Assembly: GCA_036401055.1 (NCBI GenBank)
Contig: DASWWC010000062.1
Span: forward strand, 5,129 to 69,128
Length of the DNA: 64,000 nucleotides
Direction: 5' to 3'
From: Pelomonas sp036401055
GTDB lineage: Bacteria; Pseudomonadota; Gammaproteobacteria; Burkholderiales; Burkholderiaceae_C
The notes beneath the pieces were generated by a model, which saw nothing but the letters and a program-made list of their open reading frames with translations, was not told the origin of the DNA and ran no database searches. Below are positions 27,770 to 37,539 of the stretch, one piece after another. Every line of letters starts with the position of its first letter. Within the stretch, counting starts at the first letter, position 1. Position numbers and translations under genes: made by a program.

Positions 27770-30700
27770 TTAAGGGCGGTCCACGCCGCCGCGCAGGGCC
27801 ACAGCGGAAACGTCATCGACGACGCTCTCGGGGCCCGGCAGCGTGGTGCGAGCCCACCAGATGTCGGCCATCGCGCCGACGGTGTTGATGCGCAGGACGT
27901 TGCCTTGCGCCCAACCGCCGCCCCAGCCGGTGGCGGGGATCGTCATGTAGGGCGTGCCGGCCGCGGGGTTCATGGGAGAGCAGTCGACATTGATCGACCC
28001 TGTGGCAACCAGGCCCACGTGCTCGCCCACGACGTTGAACGCGGTGCTGTTCTGGAAGATCAACGCCCAGCGCTCGGTCAGCGCGCCCTTGTTGTTGGTG
28101 ACGATGGGGTTGTTGGCCTCGTCGAACTGCGCCGTCACGCCCGCGCCGATGGGCGTGTCGCTCCACACCCCGGTCCAGCTGACCTGGTCGAACACCAGCG
28201 AGGTGCGCGACCTGACGGTGCCGAACACGAGCGCGCTGGACACATAGGACTCGCCGGCCTCGTAGTTGTGGGTCAGCCGCTTGTTCAGGCTGATGCGGCC
28301 GTTGATCTGAACGTCGGTGGCCAGCGCCATGTCCTCGACGCGGTGCTTGATCGTCACCGGCTGCGCCCAGCCCGTCACGTTCACGATGGTGACGATGCCG
28401 GTGTCGAGGTTGACGGTGTAGCCCGTGTCGATGACCAGGCCGTCGGCGTCGATCAGCCAGGCGCGCGCCAGGCGGACGCGGCCGAGATCGACGGTGTCGT
28501 CGTTCGCGTAGGTGGCCGGCGCAGTCTCCTGCGTGTTGCCGACGACGACCACGGTCCCCTTGCGGAAGATCGGCACGCGGCCGTCGGGCGGCAGCCGCAC
28601 GGTGTTCAGCCCGATGACGCTGGCCGAGAGCGGGATGTACTTGTAGCCGGTGGCGTTGTAGCGCAGCGTGTCCGACTGGACCGGGATCGACTGGATCTTG
28701 GTGACGCCCGGGATGCCGAGGTCGCTGATGTCGATGACATCGGCATTGCCCTCCATGCTGACCGGCACGCGGCGGCCAAAGGCGACAGAGCACAGGCCCA
28801 TCTCGTAGTCGACGACGGCGAACACGCCGAACGAGCCAGGCGTCTCGCCCACGGCTGCGGTGCCGCTGCTGATGACGCCGCCCGCGTTGGCCGTCACGCT
28901 GAAGCTGGTGCCCGTCGAGGCCCAATTGCCGGCCAGGTTGAAGCCGCTGTTGACCAGCGGTGACACGGCCGTGCGGAACACGGCGCGGTCGACGGAGAGC
29001 AGCGAGCCGATGCCGTCGGTGGCGGGCTGGGTGGCGCCGGCCACCCCCGTCGGCGCCGACGACGCGCCGGCCGGCCACGACGTGAGCAGCACGCCAGCCA
29101 TGCCGCCCACCACGGCGTTGATGCCGGCCGTTGTGCCGACGCCCGTGGTCGACGACGCGTCGCGCACCCAGCTGCCAGTGCCCTGGTCCAGGTAGTAGAA
29201 CGACGCGCCGATGAAGAACGACGAGAACTTTGCCGAGTAGCCGCTGGCGTCGCTGAAGACGGCAGGGTTGGCGGGCAGGAACAGGTCGTTGAACTCGAAC
29301 GAAGTTCCATAGCCGCTCGCGTCGGAGCCGCTGTAGCGCGCCTCGACGGCGTTCGACTGGGCGCCGCCCCACCAGCCCCACGACGGCGCCTCCCAGGTGT
29401 AGGACCCGGGGCCGTTGGAGATCTGGAGCGTCACGCCGAGAACGCTGTAGCCAGACTGCCGCACGCTCGATGCCCCGCCGCCCAGCCCGATCGCCGCGAA
29501 AACCTGGGACTCGACCAGGATGTCGCTCCAGTCCTTCGGGATCGACACGGCGCCGGTGGCGTAGTCCACCGTGCCCATGGCCACGTTGGTGCCTCCGTTC
29601 GCATACCGAAGCGCGCCCGCGCCGTCATCGAACAGGTGGTAGCTGCGCCGCTTGATGGAACCGCCCATCCAGCCGAACAGGCCGTTGTTGGAGTACTCGC
29701 CCAGCACCGACAGCTCAACGGTACCGGCCTTCAGCGGCGCCGGCAGCGAGAACGTCCAGTTGGCGCCGCCGTCCACGAAGTTCGTTACGGACTCCTTGCG
29801 CTGCACCGCCTCGGTGATGGCGACGGTGATCGTCGTGCCTTTCTCGGGCAACTGGTTCGGGCGGAAGTTGATCAAGCCCTCGCCATAGCTGATCGCGCCG
29901 GTGGCCGCTCCGGTCAGCACGCCGCCTGCATCGGTTGCCGTGCGGTCGGCGCCGTCATTCCAGGTGATAGCCAGCGTGCCGGGCTTGATCGCCTTGCCCA
30001 GGCTGAAGACCGAGCCGAACGCACGCGGCAGCGTCGGCGCTGCGTTGGGCAGTGCGGACAGCTTGCGCGTCACCACGGCGGGCACGAACGTGAAGATGAG
30101 GGCACTCTCGACGTCGGGCAGATAGCCCAGCGTCATGGCCACGGTGCCCGTCGCGAAGTTGAGGGTGCCTGCGCCGAGGGCACTGTCGCTGCCACGGATG
30201 GCACCAGAGCCGTCTTCCTGCAGCACGTACCACTGGGCCAATGTGCGGTAGCTGACCTGCAGCGTGCCACGCGCCGGCGGCGGGTCCAGCGTGATGACCC
30301 AGGACAGCCGCTGCCCCTCCTGCGTCACCTTGATCGGGATCGACTGGCTGACCAGCGTGGGTGCATAGGCCGGCTTGTAGCCCACCAGGTGGGAGCCCGC
30401 CGAGGTGCCCCACACGTTGGTGCTCAGGCTCATGACGCCGTTGTCGTAGTCCACGGCGCCGACCTCTTCCGCGGTCGGGTCGACCAGCAAACCGCCTTTG
30501 TCTTTGACCTCGATGCCACCGCGCACGATGGTCAGCGAACCCGGCAGGATGCGGCCGCCGACGAACATCCGCTGCGTCGTTGAGAACACCTGCGTGATGT
30601 TGCGGCTGTAGGCCTCGCCCGCCTCCACCAGCGTGGCGCCCTGCTGGTTCATGCGCGCATCGGCGATGCCGATCTCGCTGCGCGTGCTGGGCACGAGCTG

Positions 30701-31459
30701 CGTGTAGATGCCGGTGACCTTGACCGACAGATCGCCGATCTCGGCGTCTTCCTCCAGCTCGACGATGCCGGCGTAGTCGGCCGCGTCGGCGACGATGGTT
30801 TCGGCGATCTTGGTTTTGCCGGTGTAGTCGATCGACGAGTCGTAGCGCAGGGCCTCGAAGCCGGCGTAGTCCCGCTCCAGCCGATCGCTGATGTCCAGCG
30901 TGACCTGGGTGCGCTTGAAGTCGCCGTACTGGTCGGTGAAGGTGCGATCCGTCACCGCCAGGTCAGTGATGCGGATGTACTGCTCGGCGCCGGTCGAGAC
31001 CTTGGTGAGAACCAGCGTGGAGCCCACTGGCGGCAGAGCGACCTCGGGCCGCTGCAGCAGCGTCACGTTCATCTGGCCCGCGATGTGGTCACCGAACAGG
31101 TAGCCCTGGTAAGTGGCGCCCTTGGCCAGGTAGGCCTCCATGCGGGCCGTGGCCTCGGCGCGGGTGTCGAACGTGTTGCCGGTGGAGAACAGCGTGCCCG
31201 ACACGAGCGGGTCCTCGAACGGCTCCGAGATGATCGCGGTCACGCCGAAGAAGCCCTCGTCGTCCAGGCTGCGCACGCCGCCGAAGAACTTGCGCACGCT
31301 GACGTTGCCGGTGGTGCGGTCCAGGTCCGAGATGTCGTCGAAGATCTCGTTGCTGCTGCCGTCGACGATGACAACGCCCGTGGGGCGACCGCCGCCCTCG
31401 GGCACGTCGGCCATGGTCTCGGACTTGAGCAGCTTGATGTCGCCTGCGGAGATGGTCAT
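27770..31459 (-). CDS. Large phage tail structural protein (1229 aa)
   Basis: The ATG at 31459 overlaps the upstream stop (ATGA), which fixes the start at MTISAGDIKLLKSE; longer in-frame extensions read through the upstream gene in another frame. The protein is beta-rich with many copies of a loose unit in which an acidic or aromatic pair precedes ATGxV, for example GTLNFATGTVAM, GTVDYATGAVSI, GAVDYDNGVMSL and YTVNLDTGIVTI. It lies downstream of the tape measure, the usual place for distal-tail and tail-tip proteins, so a central tail-tip role is inferred. Confidence 0.8.
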   Translation of the reverse strand: MTISAGDIKLLKSETMADVPEGGGRPTGVVIVDGSSNEIFDDISDLDRTTGNVSVRKFFGGVRSLDDEGFFGVTAIISEPFEDPLVSGTLFSTGNTFDTRAEATARMEAYLAKGATYQGYLFGDHIAGQMNVTLLQRPEVALPPVGSTLVLTKVSTGAEQYIRITDLAVTDRTFTDQYGDFKRTQVTLDISDRLERDYAGFEALRYDSSIDYTGKTKIAETIVADAADYAGIVELEEDAEIGDLSVKVTGIYTQLVPSTRSEIGIADARMNQQGATLVEAGEAYSRNITQVFSTTQRMFVGGRILPGSLTIVRGGIEVKDKGGLLVDPTAEEVGAVDYDNGVMSLSTNVWGTSAGSHLVGYKPAYAPTLVSQSIPIKVTQEGQRLSWVITLDPPPARGTLQVSYRTLAQWYVLQEDGSGAIRGSDSALGAGTLNFATGTVAMTLGYLPDVESALIFTFVPAVVTRKLSALPNAAPTLPRAFGSVFSLGKAIKPGTLAITWNDGADRTATDAGGVLTGAATGAISYGEGLINFRPNQLPEKGTTITVAITEAVQRKESVTNFVDGGANWTFSLPAPLKAGTVELSVLGEYSNNGLFGWMGGSIKRRSYHLFDDGAGALRYANGGTNVAMGTVDYATGAVSIPKDWSDILVESQVFAAIGLGGGASSVRQSGYSVLGVTLQISNGPGSYTWEAPSWGWWGGAQSNAVEARYSGSDASGYGTSFEFNDLFLPANPAVFSDASGYSAKFSSFFIGASFYYLDQGTGSWVRDASSTTGVGTTAGINAVVGGMAGVLLTSWPAGASSAPTGVAGATQPATDGIGSLLSVDRAVFRTAVSPLVNSGFNLAGNWASTGTSFSVTANAGGVISSGTAAVGETPGSFGVFAVVDYEMGLCSVAFGRRVPVSMEGNADVIDISDLGIPGVTKIQSIPVQSDTLRYNATGYKYIPLSASVIGLNTVRLPPDGRVPIFRKGTVVVVGNTQETAPATYANDDTVDLGRVRLARAWLIDADGLVIDTGYTVNLDTGIVTIVNVTGWAQPVTIKHRVEDMALATDVQINGRISLNKRLTHNYEAGESYVSSALVFGTVRSRTSLVFDQVSWTGVWSDTPIGAGVTAQFDEANNPIVTNNKGALTERWALIFQNSTAFNVVGEHVGLVATGSINVDCSPMNPAAGTPYMTIPATGWGGGWAQGNVLRINTVGAMADIWWARTTLPGPESVVDDVSAVALRGGVDRP

Positions 31460-31860
31460 CAGACCTCCATGAGTTTGAGCGTTGCGGTGTAGGCGTCTTC
31501 GGGTGCGACGCCTTCTTGCGGCATGACCGGGCGTGTCGTGATGACCTCGCCGTCCTGGTGGCGCCACATCACGTCGCGCAGCGCGCCGTGCAGCTGAAGC
31601 TGCATGACCTGGCCGGGCACGTCGGCCCAGGCCCGGAGCTGCAGCAACACGCTGCGCGGCAGCCAAGAGGCCAGTTCGACGGGTGGCGCCAGCGTGATCG
31701 GGCGGCCGGCGGTGGTGGTGGCCTGCACCTGGACGATCAGCGCGCCGGTGACCGAACGCGTGGCCGACTGGCCCACCGGGTGCCATGCCAGTTCGTCAGA
31801 CCAGTACAGGTCGGCGGGCAGCGCGACGCTGGTGGCGCCGACGCTCAGGGTGATGCTCAT
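31459..31860 (-). CDS. Phage tail protein downstream of tape measure
   Basis: A 133-residue beta-rich protein (MSITLSVGATSVALPADLYW) overlapping both neighbours by 4 bp. The size and position immediately after the tape measure suggest a distal-tail or tail-completion protein. No family recognised. Confidence 0.78.
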   Translation of the reverse strand: MSITLSVGATSVALPADLYWSDELAWHPVGQSATRSVTGALIVQVQATTTAGRPITLAPPVELASWLPRSVLLQLRAWADVPGQVMQLQLHGALRDVMWRHQDGEVITTRPVMPQEGVAPEDAYTATLKLMEV

Positions 31861-34800
31861 GCGGCCCTCCTGGAGGCGTTGCCCAACTCGGTCATCAGGT
31901 TCTTGAGGCGTTCGGCGTCAGCGGCCGAGGCGGTGTTGATCGCCGTCGACGCGCCGCCGCCGATGCTGATGTTCACGGTGTGGCTGGTCGACGTGGTCGA
32001 TGCCGGCGCCGGGCTTGCCGCCGAGCTGTCCGTGCCTCGGGTGCCCGGGTTCAAGCCGCCGATGCCAGAGGCCAGCTCGGCCGCGCTGACGATCTGCTGC
32101 AGCCGGCTGATCCACATCTGATCGTTGGCGCGGCCCTCGGGCGACACGGAGCCCGGGTTGCCCAGCTTGGCGTTCTCTTGCGCCACGCGCAAAGCGTTTT
32201 GCGCACCCGCCAGGTCGTTGGCCGAGATCTGGCCGGCCTGGAACCTGGCCCACAGATCGAAGGGGTAGCTGTTGTCCACCGCCCCGCCGCCCTGGCCAGC
32301 CATCATGCCGCTGGTCGACGAGACGCCGGAGCGGAACGAGTCCATGCCCGAGCCGTCGATCTTGCCGGCCGTCTTCGCGACGGTGTTCAGGCGGCCGAAG
32401 GCGGCGACCTGGTCGTCGATGGCGCGCGTGGTGCGGCGCGTGGAGGTCTCGGCATCGCCCATGGCCTGGATGAACACGCGGCCGGCGCGGTCCACGCCAA
32501 TCTCCAGGCCGCGCATGGCAGCCTCGACCTTCAGCGACTCGCTGGCCACGCCCTTGTTGGCCTTGATAGCGGCCTCGGCGTAACGCACAAAGCCCTCCTG
32601 CAGCTCGCCTGCCGTGGCGGTGCCGGAGTTGCGCATGATCTCGTAGGCAGCCTTGAACTGAGCTGCCGTCTCGCTGAGGCTCTTCTGACTCGTGACGCCC
32701 AGCACCTTCATGGCCTCAGCCACGCTCTGGATGCCGGGCAGCATCCCATCCATCTTCAGCTTGACCTGGTCGGCCTGCGCAGAGATCTGATCCAGCAAGC
32801 CGTTGGTGATCTTGTCGCCGAGCAACTGGCGCGCTGCCTTGATTCGTTGAGTGAGCGCGTCGAGGGCTTGCTGTGAGTCGGCGGTGTCGATGGCCTTCAC
32901 GAAACTCGCCGCGAGCACACGACCGGCGTCGAGGCCCTGGGCCTTGAGCCGGTCGAACCCAGCGATCAGCGCCTCGGTGTCGTTGATGGCCTTGACCGCC
33001 GCCTGGCTCATGCCAGTGCTGATGAGCCCCATGTCCAGGCCAGCGCGCTTGATGGCCTCGCGCAGCTGGGCGTCGATGACCTGCGAAAGCTGCTCGGCGC
33101 TGCGCTGCGTGCCGTCCAGCGCGGCGCGCGCAAGGATCTCAAACTTGGCCAGGTCTTGACCATCCAAGGCCTCGGCCCAGGCCTTCTGCACCTGCTCTGC
33201 CGTCAGCTTGCCGTCGGCCGCGAGCTTGTCCAGCACGCCGGCAGCGGCCTTGATACCAGGGGAGCTGGCCAGGTCGAACTTCTTGCCGATGGCGTTGATC
33301 GCTTCGTCAGCGGTCTGGCCCTTCTTGATCAGTTCATCGAACTCGCCGATCAGCTTCTTGGCCGCGTCGCTGAGCCCGAACTTGGCCTCGGCCGCAGCCT
33401 TGTCGGCCGCCGCCTGGTCGGACCTGGCCTTGGCGAGCGCCTGGGCCTGCTCGTAGGAGCGCTTCTCCTGCGCGGCCAGGTCTTTCTCGGCTTCCTCCAC
33501 CGTCTTCAGGCCCCGGGCCTTGAGCACCAGCTTGGCGGCCACCTCGCCCAGATCCTTGGCGTAGGTCGCCGTCAGCACCAGTAGCCCAACCGGGCCGCCC
33601 AGCATGCCCACCACGCCGCGCCCGGCGGCCGCCACGCCGCCCATGGCCGTGGACAGCAGGCCCTTCTTGGTGGCCGCGTCCACCGACGCTGCGCCGGCTG
33701 CGGTGACGGCGGCGGCATTTGCCCGCGCCGCCGCTGTGTTGGCGACCGTGGCGGCCGTGTTGGCCGTCAGCGCCGTGGTGGCCGTCGCCGCGCCCACCGC
33801 CCAGTCCTTGAAGTGGCTGGCCAGCTTGAGCAACTGCAACGCCACTACGCCCTTGCCCACCGTGGCCAGCGTGCCAACGATGGTGTCCAGGTTGTTGGCG
33901 AGGTAGGCGATGGCCTCAGCGGCGGTCTTGCTGGCGCCCGTGGACTTGTCCAGGTTGCCGATGTAGATCATCCACTGCGTGGACAGGTTCTGCAGCGCGC
34001 CGCCCACCGTGGGCGGGAGCTTGGCGAACTCGGCGGAGATGGTGTCGGACTGGCCCTTCAGCGCCTTGATGATGGTTTCGCTGGTGAGCTGGCCTTCTGC
34101 GGCCATCTCGCGCAGCCGGCCGGTGGTCACGCCCAGGCCATCGGCCAGCGCCTTGGCCAGGCGCGGGCTCTGCTCCATCACCGAGTTGAACTCGTCGCCG
34201 CGCAGCACGCCCGACTGCAGCCCCTGGTTCAGCTGCGTGATCGCCGCCTCGGCCGCCTGCACACTGCCGCCCGTGATCTGGACGGACTGGTTGATCGTGC
34301 GCGTGAGGTCCAGCGACTCCTGGTTCGTCAGGTTGAGCTGCTTGCCCGCGGTGGCGATGCGGGCGAACAACTCGCCCGTGGCCTCCAGGCCGGAGCGCGT
34401 CTCCAGCGCGATCTGCTGCACGCCCTCCATACCGGCACGGAAGGCCTGGCCCTCGCCGGTGGCCAGCTTGATGCGCGCGGCCAGGCCGTTGTAGGCGTCG
34501 GCCGTCTCGGCCGCATCCTTGATGAGCCCGCCCAGGAAGCCGCCGCCCTGCAGCGCGATGAAGGCGTTCTGGACGCGGCCCAGCTGGGTGCTGATGGAGT
34601 CGACGCCCTCGCCGATGGCGCGGTGCGTGCGCTGGATCTGAGCGCCGGCCTCGGTCGCGCCGCGCGCGGCACCCTGGTAGGCAGGCAACAAGTTGGCCAC
34701 CGCGGCGCGCACCTGCTCGGATTCGGCCGCCAGGCGCTGCTGGGCGTCCTTGGCGTTCTTGCTGGCGATGCCGTAGTTCTGCAGCTCGCCCACCGCGCCG

Positions 34801-35177
34801 GCCAGGGCGGTGCGCTGCTCCACCATCTTGGCGCGGGCGGCTTCGGTGGCGCCCTGCAGGCGCTGCAGTGCCTCGGCTTCGCGCGCCGTGGGCGGGCCGG
34901 CCTGGCCGATCTGCTGGCCGAAGTTCTGGGCCTCGGCCTCGGCGCGCTTGAGCGCGGCGGCGGCATCGGTGGCCTCGCGCTTGAGGCGCTCGAAGGTGTT
35001 GATGGCCTCCTGCTGCCGGGCCAGCTCGCGCAGCCTGTCGGCGGCGGCCTGGGCCTGGGCCTTGAGGTCGCCCTCCAGCACCTTGGCCATGTCGTCCAGG
35101 CGCCGCGTCAGGTCGACCACGTTCTCGCGGCCGCCGACATTGGCCTGGATCTCGACGTTGATGGGCGTGGTGTTCAT
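31857..35177 (-). CDS. Phage tail tape measure protein
   Basis: A 1106-residue protein that sets tail length. The N-terminal 150 residues are helical coiled coil. Residues about 215-420 match the tape-measure N-terminal domain (LTNQESLDLTRTINQSVQIT, TQLNQGLQSGVLRGDEFNSV, TVGGALQNLSTQW). Hydrophobic, Ala-rich segments follow at about 440-540, then a long helical region. By the usual 1.5 angstrom per helical residue this implies a long, non-contractile tail. The start codon lacks a clear Shine-Dalgarno. Confidence 0.95.
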   Translation of the reverse strand: MNTTPINVEIQANVGGRENVVDLTRRLDDMAKVLEGDLKAQAQAAADRLRELARQQEAINTFERLKREATDAAAALKRAEAEAQNFGQQIGQAGPPTAREAEALQRLQGATEAARAKMVEQRTALAGAVGELQNYGIASKNAKDAQQRLAAESEQVRAAVANLLPAYQGAARGATEAGAQIQRTHRAIGEGVDSISTQLGRVQNAFIALQGGGFLGGLIKDAAETADAYNGLAARIKLATGEGQAFRAGMEGVQQIALETRSGLEATGELFARIATAGKQLNLTNQESLDLTRTINQSVQITGGSVQAAEAAITQLNQGLQSGVLRGDEFNSVMEQSPRLAKALADGLGVTTGRLREMAAEGQLTSETIIKALKGQSDTISAEFAKLPPTVGGALQNLSTQWMIYIGNLDKSTGASKTAAEAIAYLANNLDTIVGTLATVGKGVVALQLLKLASHFKDWAVGAATATTALTANTAATVANTAAARANAAAVTAAGAASVDAATKKGLLSTAMGGVAAAGRGVVGMLGGPVGLLVLTATYAKDLGEVAAKLVLKARGLKTVEEAEKDLAAQEKRSYEQAQALAKARSDQAAADKAAAEAKFGLSDAAKKLIGEFDELIKKGQTADEAINAIGKKFDLASSPGIKAAAGVLDKLAADGKLTAEQVQKAWAEALDGQDLAKFEILARAALDGTQRSAEQLSQVIDAQLREAIKRAGLDMGLISTGMSQAAVKAINDTEALIAGFDRLKAQGLDAGRVLAASFVKAIDTADSQQALDALTQRIKAARQLLGDKITNGLLDQISAQADQVKLKMDGMLPGIQSVAEAMKVLGVTSQKSLSETAAQFKAAYEIMRNSGTATAGELQEGFVRYAEAAIKANKGVASESLKVEAAMRGLEIGVDRAGRVFIQAMGDAETSTRRTTRAIDDQVAAFGRLNTVAKTAGKIDGSGMDSFRSGVSSTSGMMAGQGGGAVDNSYPFDLWARFQAGQISANDLAGAQNALRVAQENAKLGNPGSVSPEGRANDQMWISRLQQIVSAAELASGIGGLNPGTRGTDSSAASPAPASTTSTSHTVNISIGGGASTAINTASAADAERLKNLMTELGNASRRAA

Positions 35178-35202
35178 GGCGCGGTTGGTTCAAAATGGCG
35201 TC

Positions 35203-35379
35203 ATGCCGCGCCTCTTGTTCTTCGTCGTCGGACTGGCCTTGCTGGGCTTCACCTTCTCTTTCAAGGTGGGCTTTTGGCTGGCCGTGGGGGCGGCCGTGGT
35301 GTGGTGTGGCGCTGCGGTGTGGTCGGTGGCCGCACTGGCCGCGCCGCTGCCGCGCAGGCAGCAGCAGCGCGGGCGCTGA
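35203..35379 (+). CDS. Small two-helix membrane protein, opposite strand in tail operon
   Basis: A 58-residue ORF (MPRLLFFVVGLALLGFTFSF) with two predicted transmembrane helices and a basic C-terminus (PRRQQQRGR). It is the only plausible gene in the 211-bp gap between tape measure and tail tube, where tail assembly chaperones normally sit, and runs against the operon. No convincing Shine-Dalgarno precedes it. It could be a lysogenic membrane factor (a moron), or not a gene. Confidence 0.45.
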   Translation: MPRLLFFVVGLALLGFTFSFKVGFWLAVGAAVVWCGAAVWSVAALAAPLPRRQQQRGR

Positions 35380-35388
35380 GCGCCGCCG

Positions 35389-36147
35389 TCAGACCATCGT
35401 GGTGCGGTAGTAGCGGCTGATGCCGGCGCCGGTCTTGGTGGGGTCGGCCAGCAACGTGCCCGTCACGCCCAGCTTGCCGAACTGCCCCGTCAGCAGGCCC
35501 AGGCTCTTGGCCACCGATTGGCTGGCGCGCCAGATGTCCACGATCACCGGCTTGCCGTCATCGGCCTCGTTCAGGCCGCCGAAGCGCAGCTGCAGCTCGG
35601 CAGCCTTGGTCGTGAGCGCCTCCAGCACGGCCTGGCCGGCGTAGCTGTAGCTGAGCGTGGCTGCCTCGGCATCGTCGATGTCCGGCGCGTTGTCGAACAC
35701 GTAGATGCCTTCGGGTCGGACTTCGTAGTTGCCGGCCGCAGCGATCGGCGTGCTCCCGATCTCGATGACAACCGACGAGATCGCGATGTGCGGCAGCGGG
35801 ATCAGGCCACCCTTGTGCAGCGTGACGGCCTGATCTTCCACCGTGCCGGCATCGGCCTCGGAGACCGTGGACAGCGAGGCACGCGCCAGGTTGACGACGT
35901 TCCAGTCGGCGAACTCGATCTCGATCTGCGCCTCCTTCACCCGGCGCACCTCGGCGTAGGTGCCGCCGCCCAGGCGCGTCATGTCGGGCTGCTGCATCAC
36001 GTCTTCGGTGTGGTTCACCGCCAGGCTGAGCACGTTGCCCACGGGCAGCATCAGGCCGGAGCTGCCATAGGCGCGGGCGTAGACCTGGCCGACGTTGAGG
36101 GACGGCTTGTAGATCTTGCGGGTGATCACTTGCGGGGCGGTTGCCAT
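35389..36147 (-). CDS. Phage major tail tube protein
   Basis: A 252-residue structural protein just upstream of the tape measure, with the beta-sandwich look of tail tube proteins (AQIEIEFADWNVVNLARASL; PEGIYVFDNAPDIDDAEAAT). The ATG at 36147 has GGAG 9 nt upstream. The absence of a sheath gene next to it implies a siphovirus tail. Confidence 0.85.
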   Translation of the reverse strand: MATAPQVITRKIYKPSLNVGQVYARAYGSSGLMLPVGNVLSLAVNHTEDVMQQPDMTRLGGGTYAEVRRVKEAQIEIEFADWNVVNLARASLSTVSEADAGTVEDQAVTLHKGGLIPLPHIAISSVVIEIGSTPIAAAGNYEVRPEGIYVFDNAPDIDDAEAATLSYSYAGQAVLEALTTKAAELQLRFGGLNEADDGKPVIVDIWRASQSVAKSLGLLTGQFGKLGVTGTLLADPTKTGAGISRYYRTTMV

Positions 36148-36193
36148 GTGGGTTGCTCCAGGTTGGACTCGTAGGGGCCGCGGCGCGGCCGTG

Positions 36194-36646
36194 TCAGTTG
36201 CTGAACAGGGTTTCGGCGATGAACGCCATGGGCACGTACAGAAAGCCCGCGCTGGCCCAGCTGCGCGGCGCTGGCGCCAGGCGCAGCGGCTTCACCGCGC
36301 CGGGCGGCTGGAAGCCCATCAGCGCGCCGCCGGCACGGGCCAGCAGCTCGCCGGCCTCCTGGCGCGCCGCGCCGCCGGAGCGGGTGTCGGCCACGTTGCG
36401 AACGGCGGCCACGGCCAGCCAGGTGTGCGCCAGGCGGGCCTTGGTGCCGGCACCGTTGACCTCATCCACCTTGAAGCCGTTCCAGATCACGTGCACGGCC
36501 GGCACGCGCTGGGCGGCTTCTCTCACGTCGGCCAGGTCGGCCACCGTGAGCACGAAGACGGCGGGCGCCAGGTCGGCCACCGCGGCGCGCACGCGCGCCA
36601 CCAGGTGGGGCTCCAGCGCCAGGAAATTGTTGGGGTGCACGGACAT
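36194..36646 (-). CDS. Phage Gp37-like (DUF1834) tail completion protein
   Basis: A 150-residue protein matching in size and position the Mu Gp37-like tail terminator family, which joins tail to head. It has a helical N-terminus (EPHLVARVRAAVADLAPAVF) and beta strands with VPAVHVIWNGFKV and HTWLAVAAVRN. It overlaps the gp36-like gene by 4 bp (ATGA). Confidence 0.75.
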   Translation of the reverse strand: MSVHPNNFLALEPHLVARVRAAVADLAPAVFVLTVADLADVREAAQRVPAVHVIWNGFKVDEVNGAGTKARLAHTWLAVAAVRNVADTRSGGAARQEAGELLARAGGALMGFQPPGAVKPLRLAPAPRSWASAGFLYVPMAFIAETLFSN

Positions 36647-37137
36647 CAGCGGTAGCCCTCCAGCTGCGCGTCGATGCGCGGCGCAAAGCTGTAGGCCACC
36701 TCGCCGCTGCCCGGCTCGCTGCCCGCCAGCTGCAGCCCGGGCTGGCCGCCCCAGGGGCAGGTCAGCACGGTCTTGCCGTCGGACAGCATCTGCAGGTTCT
36801 GCTGCGCGGCCTTGAAGCGCACAAACACCTCGTGCTCGGGCGCGACCTGGTCGTACAGGTAGTAGCGGGCCACGTCGCAGGTCGCGCGGGTCAGCGCGGG
36901 TGGCGGCACCAGCACGATGGCGGCGGGGTCATCCACCGTCGGCGCGGGCTTGGCGCAGCCCTGCAGGGGCAGCTGGTACACGGCGCCCACAAAGCCGTCC
37001 ACGAAGGCCTGCGCATCGCCCAGGGCACGGCCGGCCTTGTCGGCGTCGACGGCATCACCGGCGGCACCGGCGGTGAGCTGGATCAGCTCCAGCTCGCCGA
37101 AGCGGTCAACCATGTCCTGGACGGTGGCGTAGTTCAT
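36646..37137 (-). CDS. Mu gp36-like (DUF1320) head-tail connector protein
   Basis: A 163-residue protein opening with the family signature YATVQDMVDRFGELELIQLT and containing ATCDVARYYLYDQVAPEHEV. DUF1320 proteins sit between capsid and tail genes in Mu-like phages and act as head-completion adaptors. The conserved position downstream of capsid supports this. Confidence 0.88.
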   Translation of the reverse strand: MNYATVQDMVDRFGELELIQLTAGAAGDAVDADKAGRALGDAQAFVDGFVGAVYQLPLQGCAKPAPTVDDPAAIVLVPPPALTRATCDVARYYLYDQVAPEHEVFVRFKAAQQNLQMLSDGKTVLTCPWGGQPGLQLAGSEPGSGEVAYSFAPRIDAQLEGYR

Positions 37138-37149
37138 CGCTCAGCGGCG

Positions 37150-37515
37150 TCAGGTGTTGCGCTGGGTGACGATCTGCACCTCGACCAGCTGGCCGGCGGC
37201 CGTGGTCGCGCCCATGGCGCGGGCGCAGTGCAGCGTGGCCGTGCCGACAGCCGCGCGGCCCGTGCCGTCGGCCGCGGGGCGCACGTAGTCGTGCAGCGCG
37301 ATGGGCTCGCTGCACTCGACGAGGTAGCTGTAGCTCGTGACCACCGGAATGGCCTCGCCGATGGCGGCAGCGGGCATCTCGCTGATGCCCTGGGAGTCCT
37401 TCGCGCCGCCGGCCGCGGTGGCGTAGGTGCCGTCACGGGCGATGAAGCGGTAGGCGGCAAGGACCGCGGCGGCGATCACCGTGGTGGCATGTCGCTTGTC
37501 GTACTGGTTTCGCAT
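37150..37515 (-). CDS. Capsid-associated protein, DUF2190-like decoration protein
   Basis: A 121-residue small beta-rich protein (LVECSEPIALHDYVRPAADG; a C-terminal strand LVEVQIVTQRNT). DUF2190-type decoration/stabilisation proteins lie just downstream of the capsid gene in many phages; assignment rests on size, pattern and position. The start has AGGAG 5 nt upstream. Confidence 0.6.
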   Translation of the reverse strand: MRNQYDKRHATTVIAAAVLAAYRFIARDGTYATAAGGAKDSQGISEMPAAAIGEAIPVVTSYSYLVECSEPIALHDYVRPAADGTGRAAVGTATLHCARAMGATTAAGQLVEVQIVTQRNT

Positions 37516-37539
37516 GAATGCTCCTGGTGGCAGCGGGGG

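Noticed and set aside
34328..34966. Arg/Pro/Ser-rich minus-strand frame inside the tape measure gene
   Set aside because: Composition is typical of an off-frame reading of high-GC DNA, and the tape measure frame has clear family motifs throughout.
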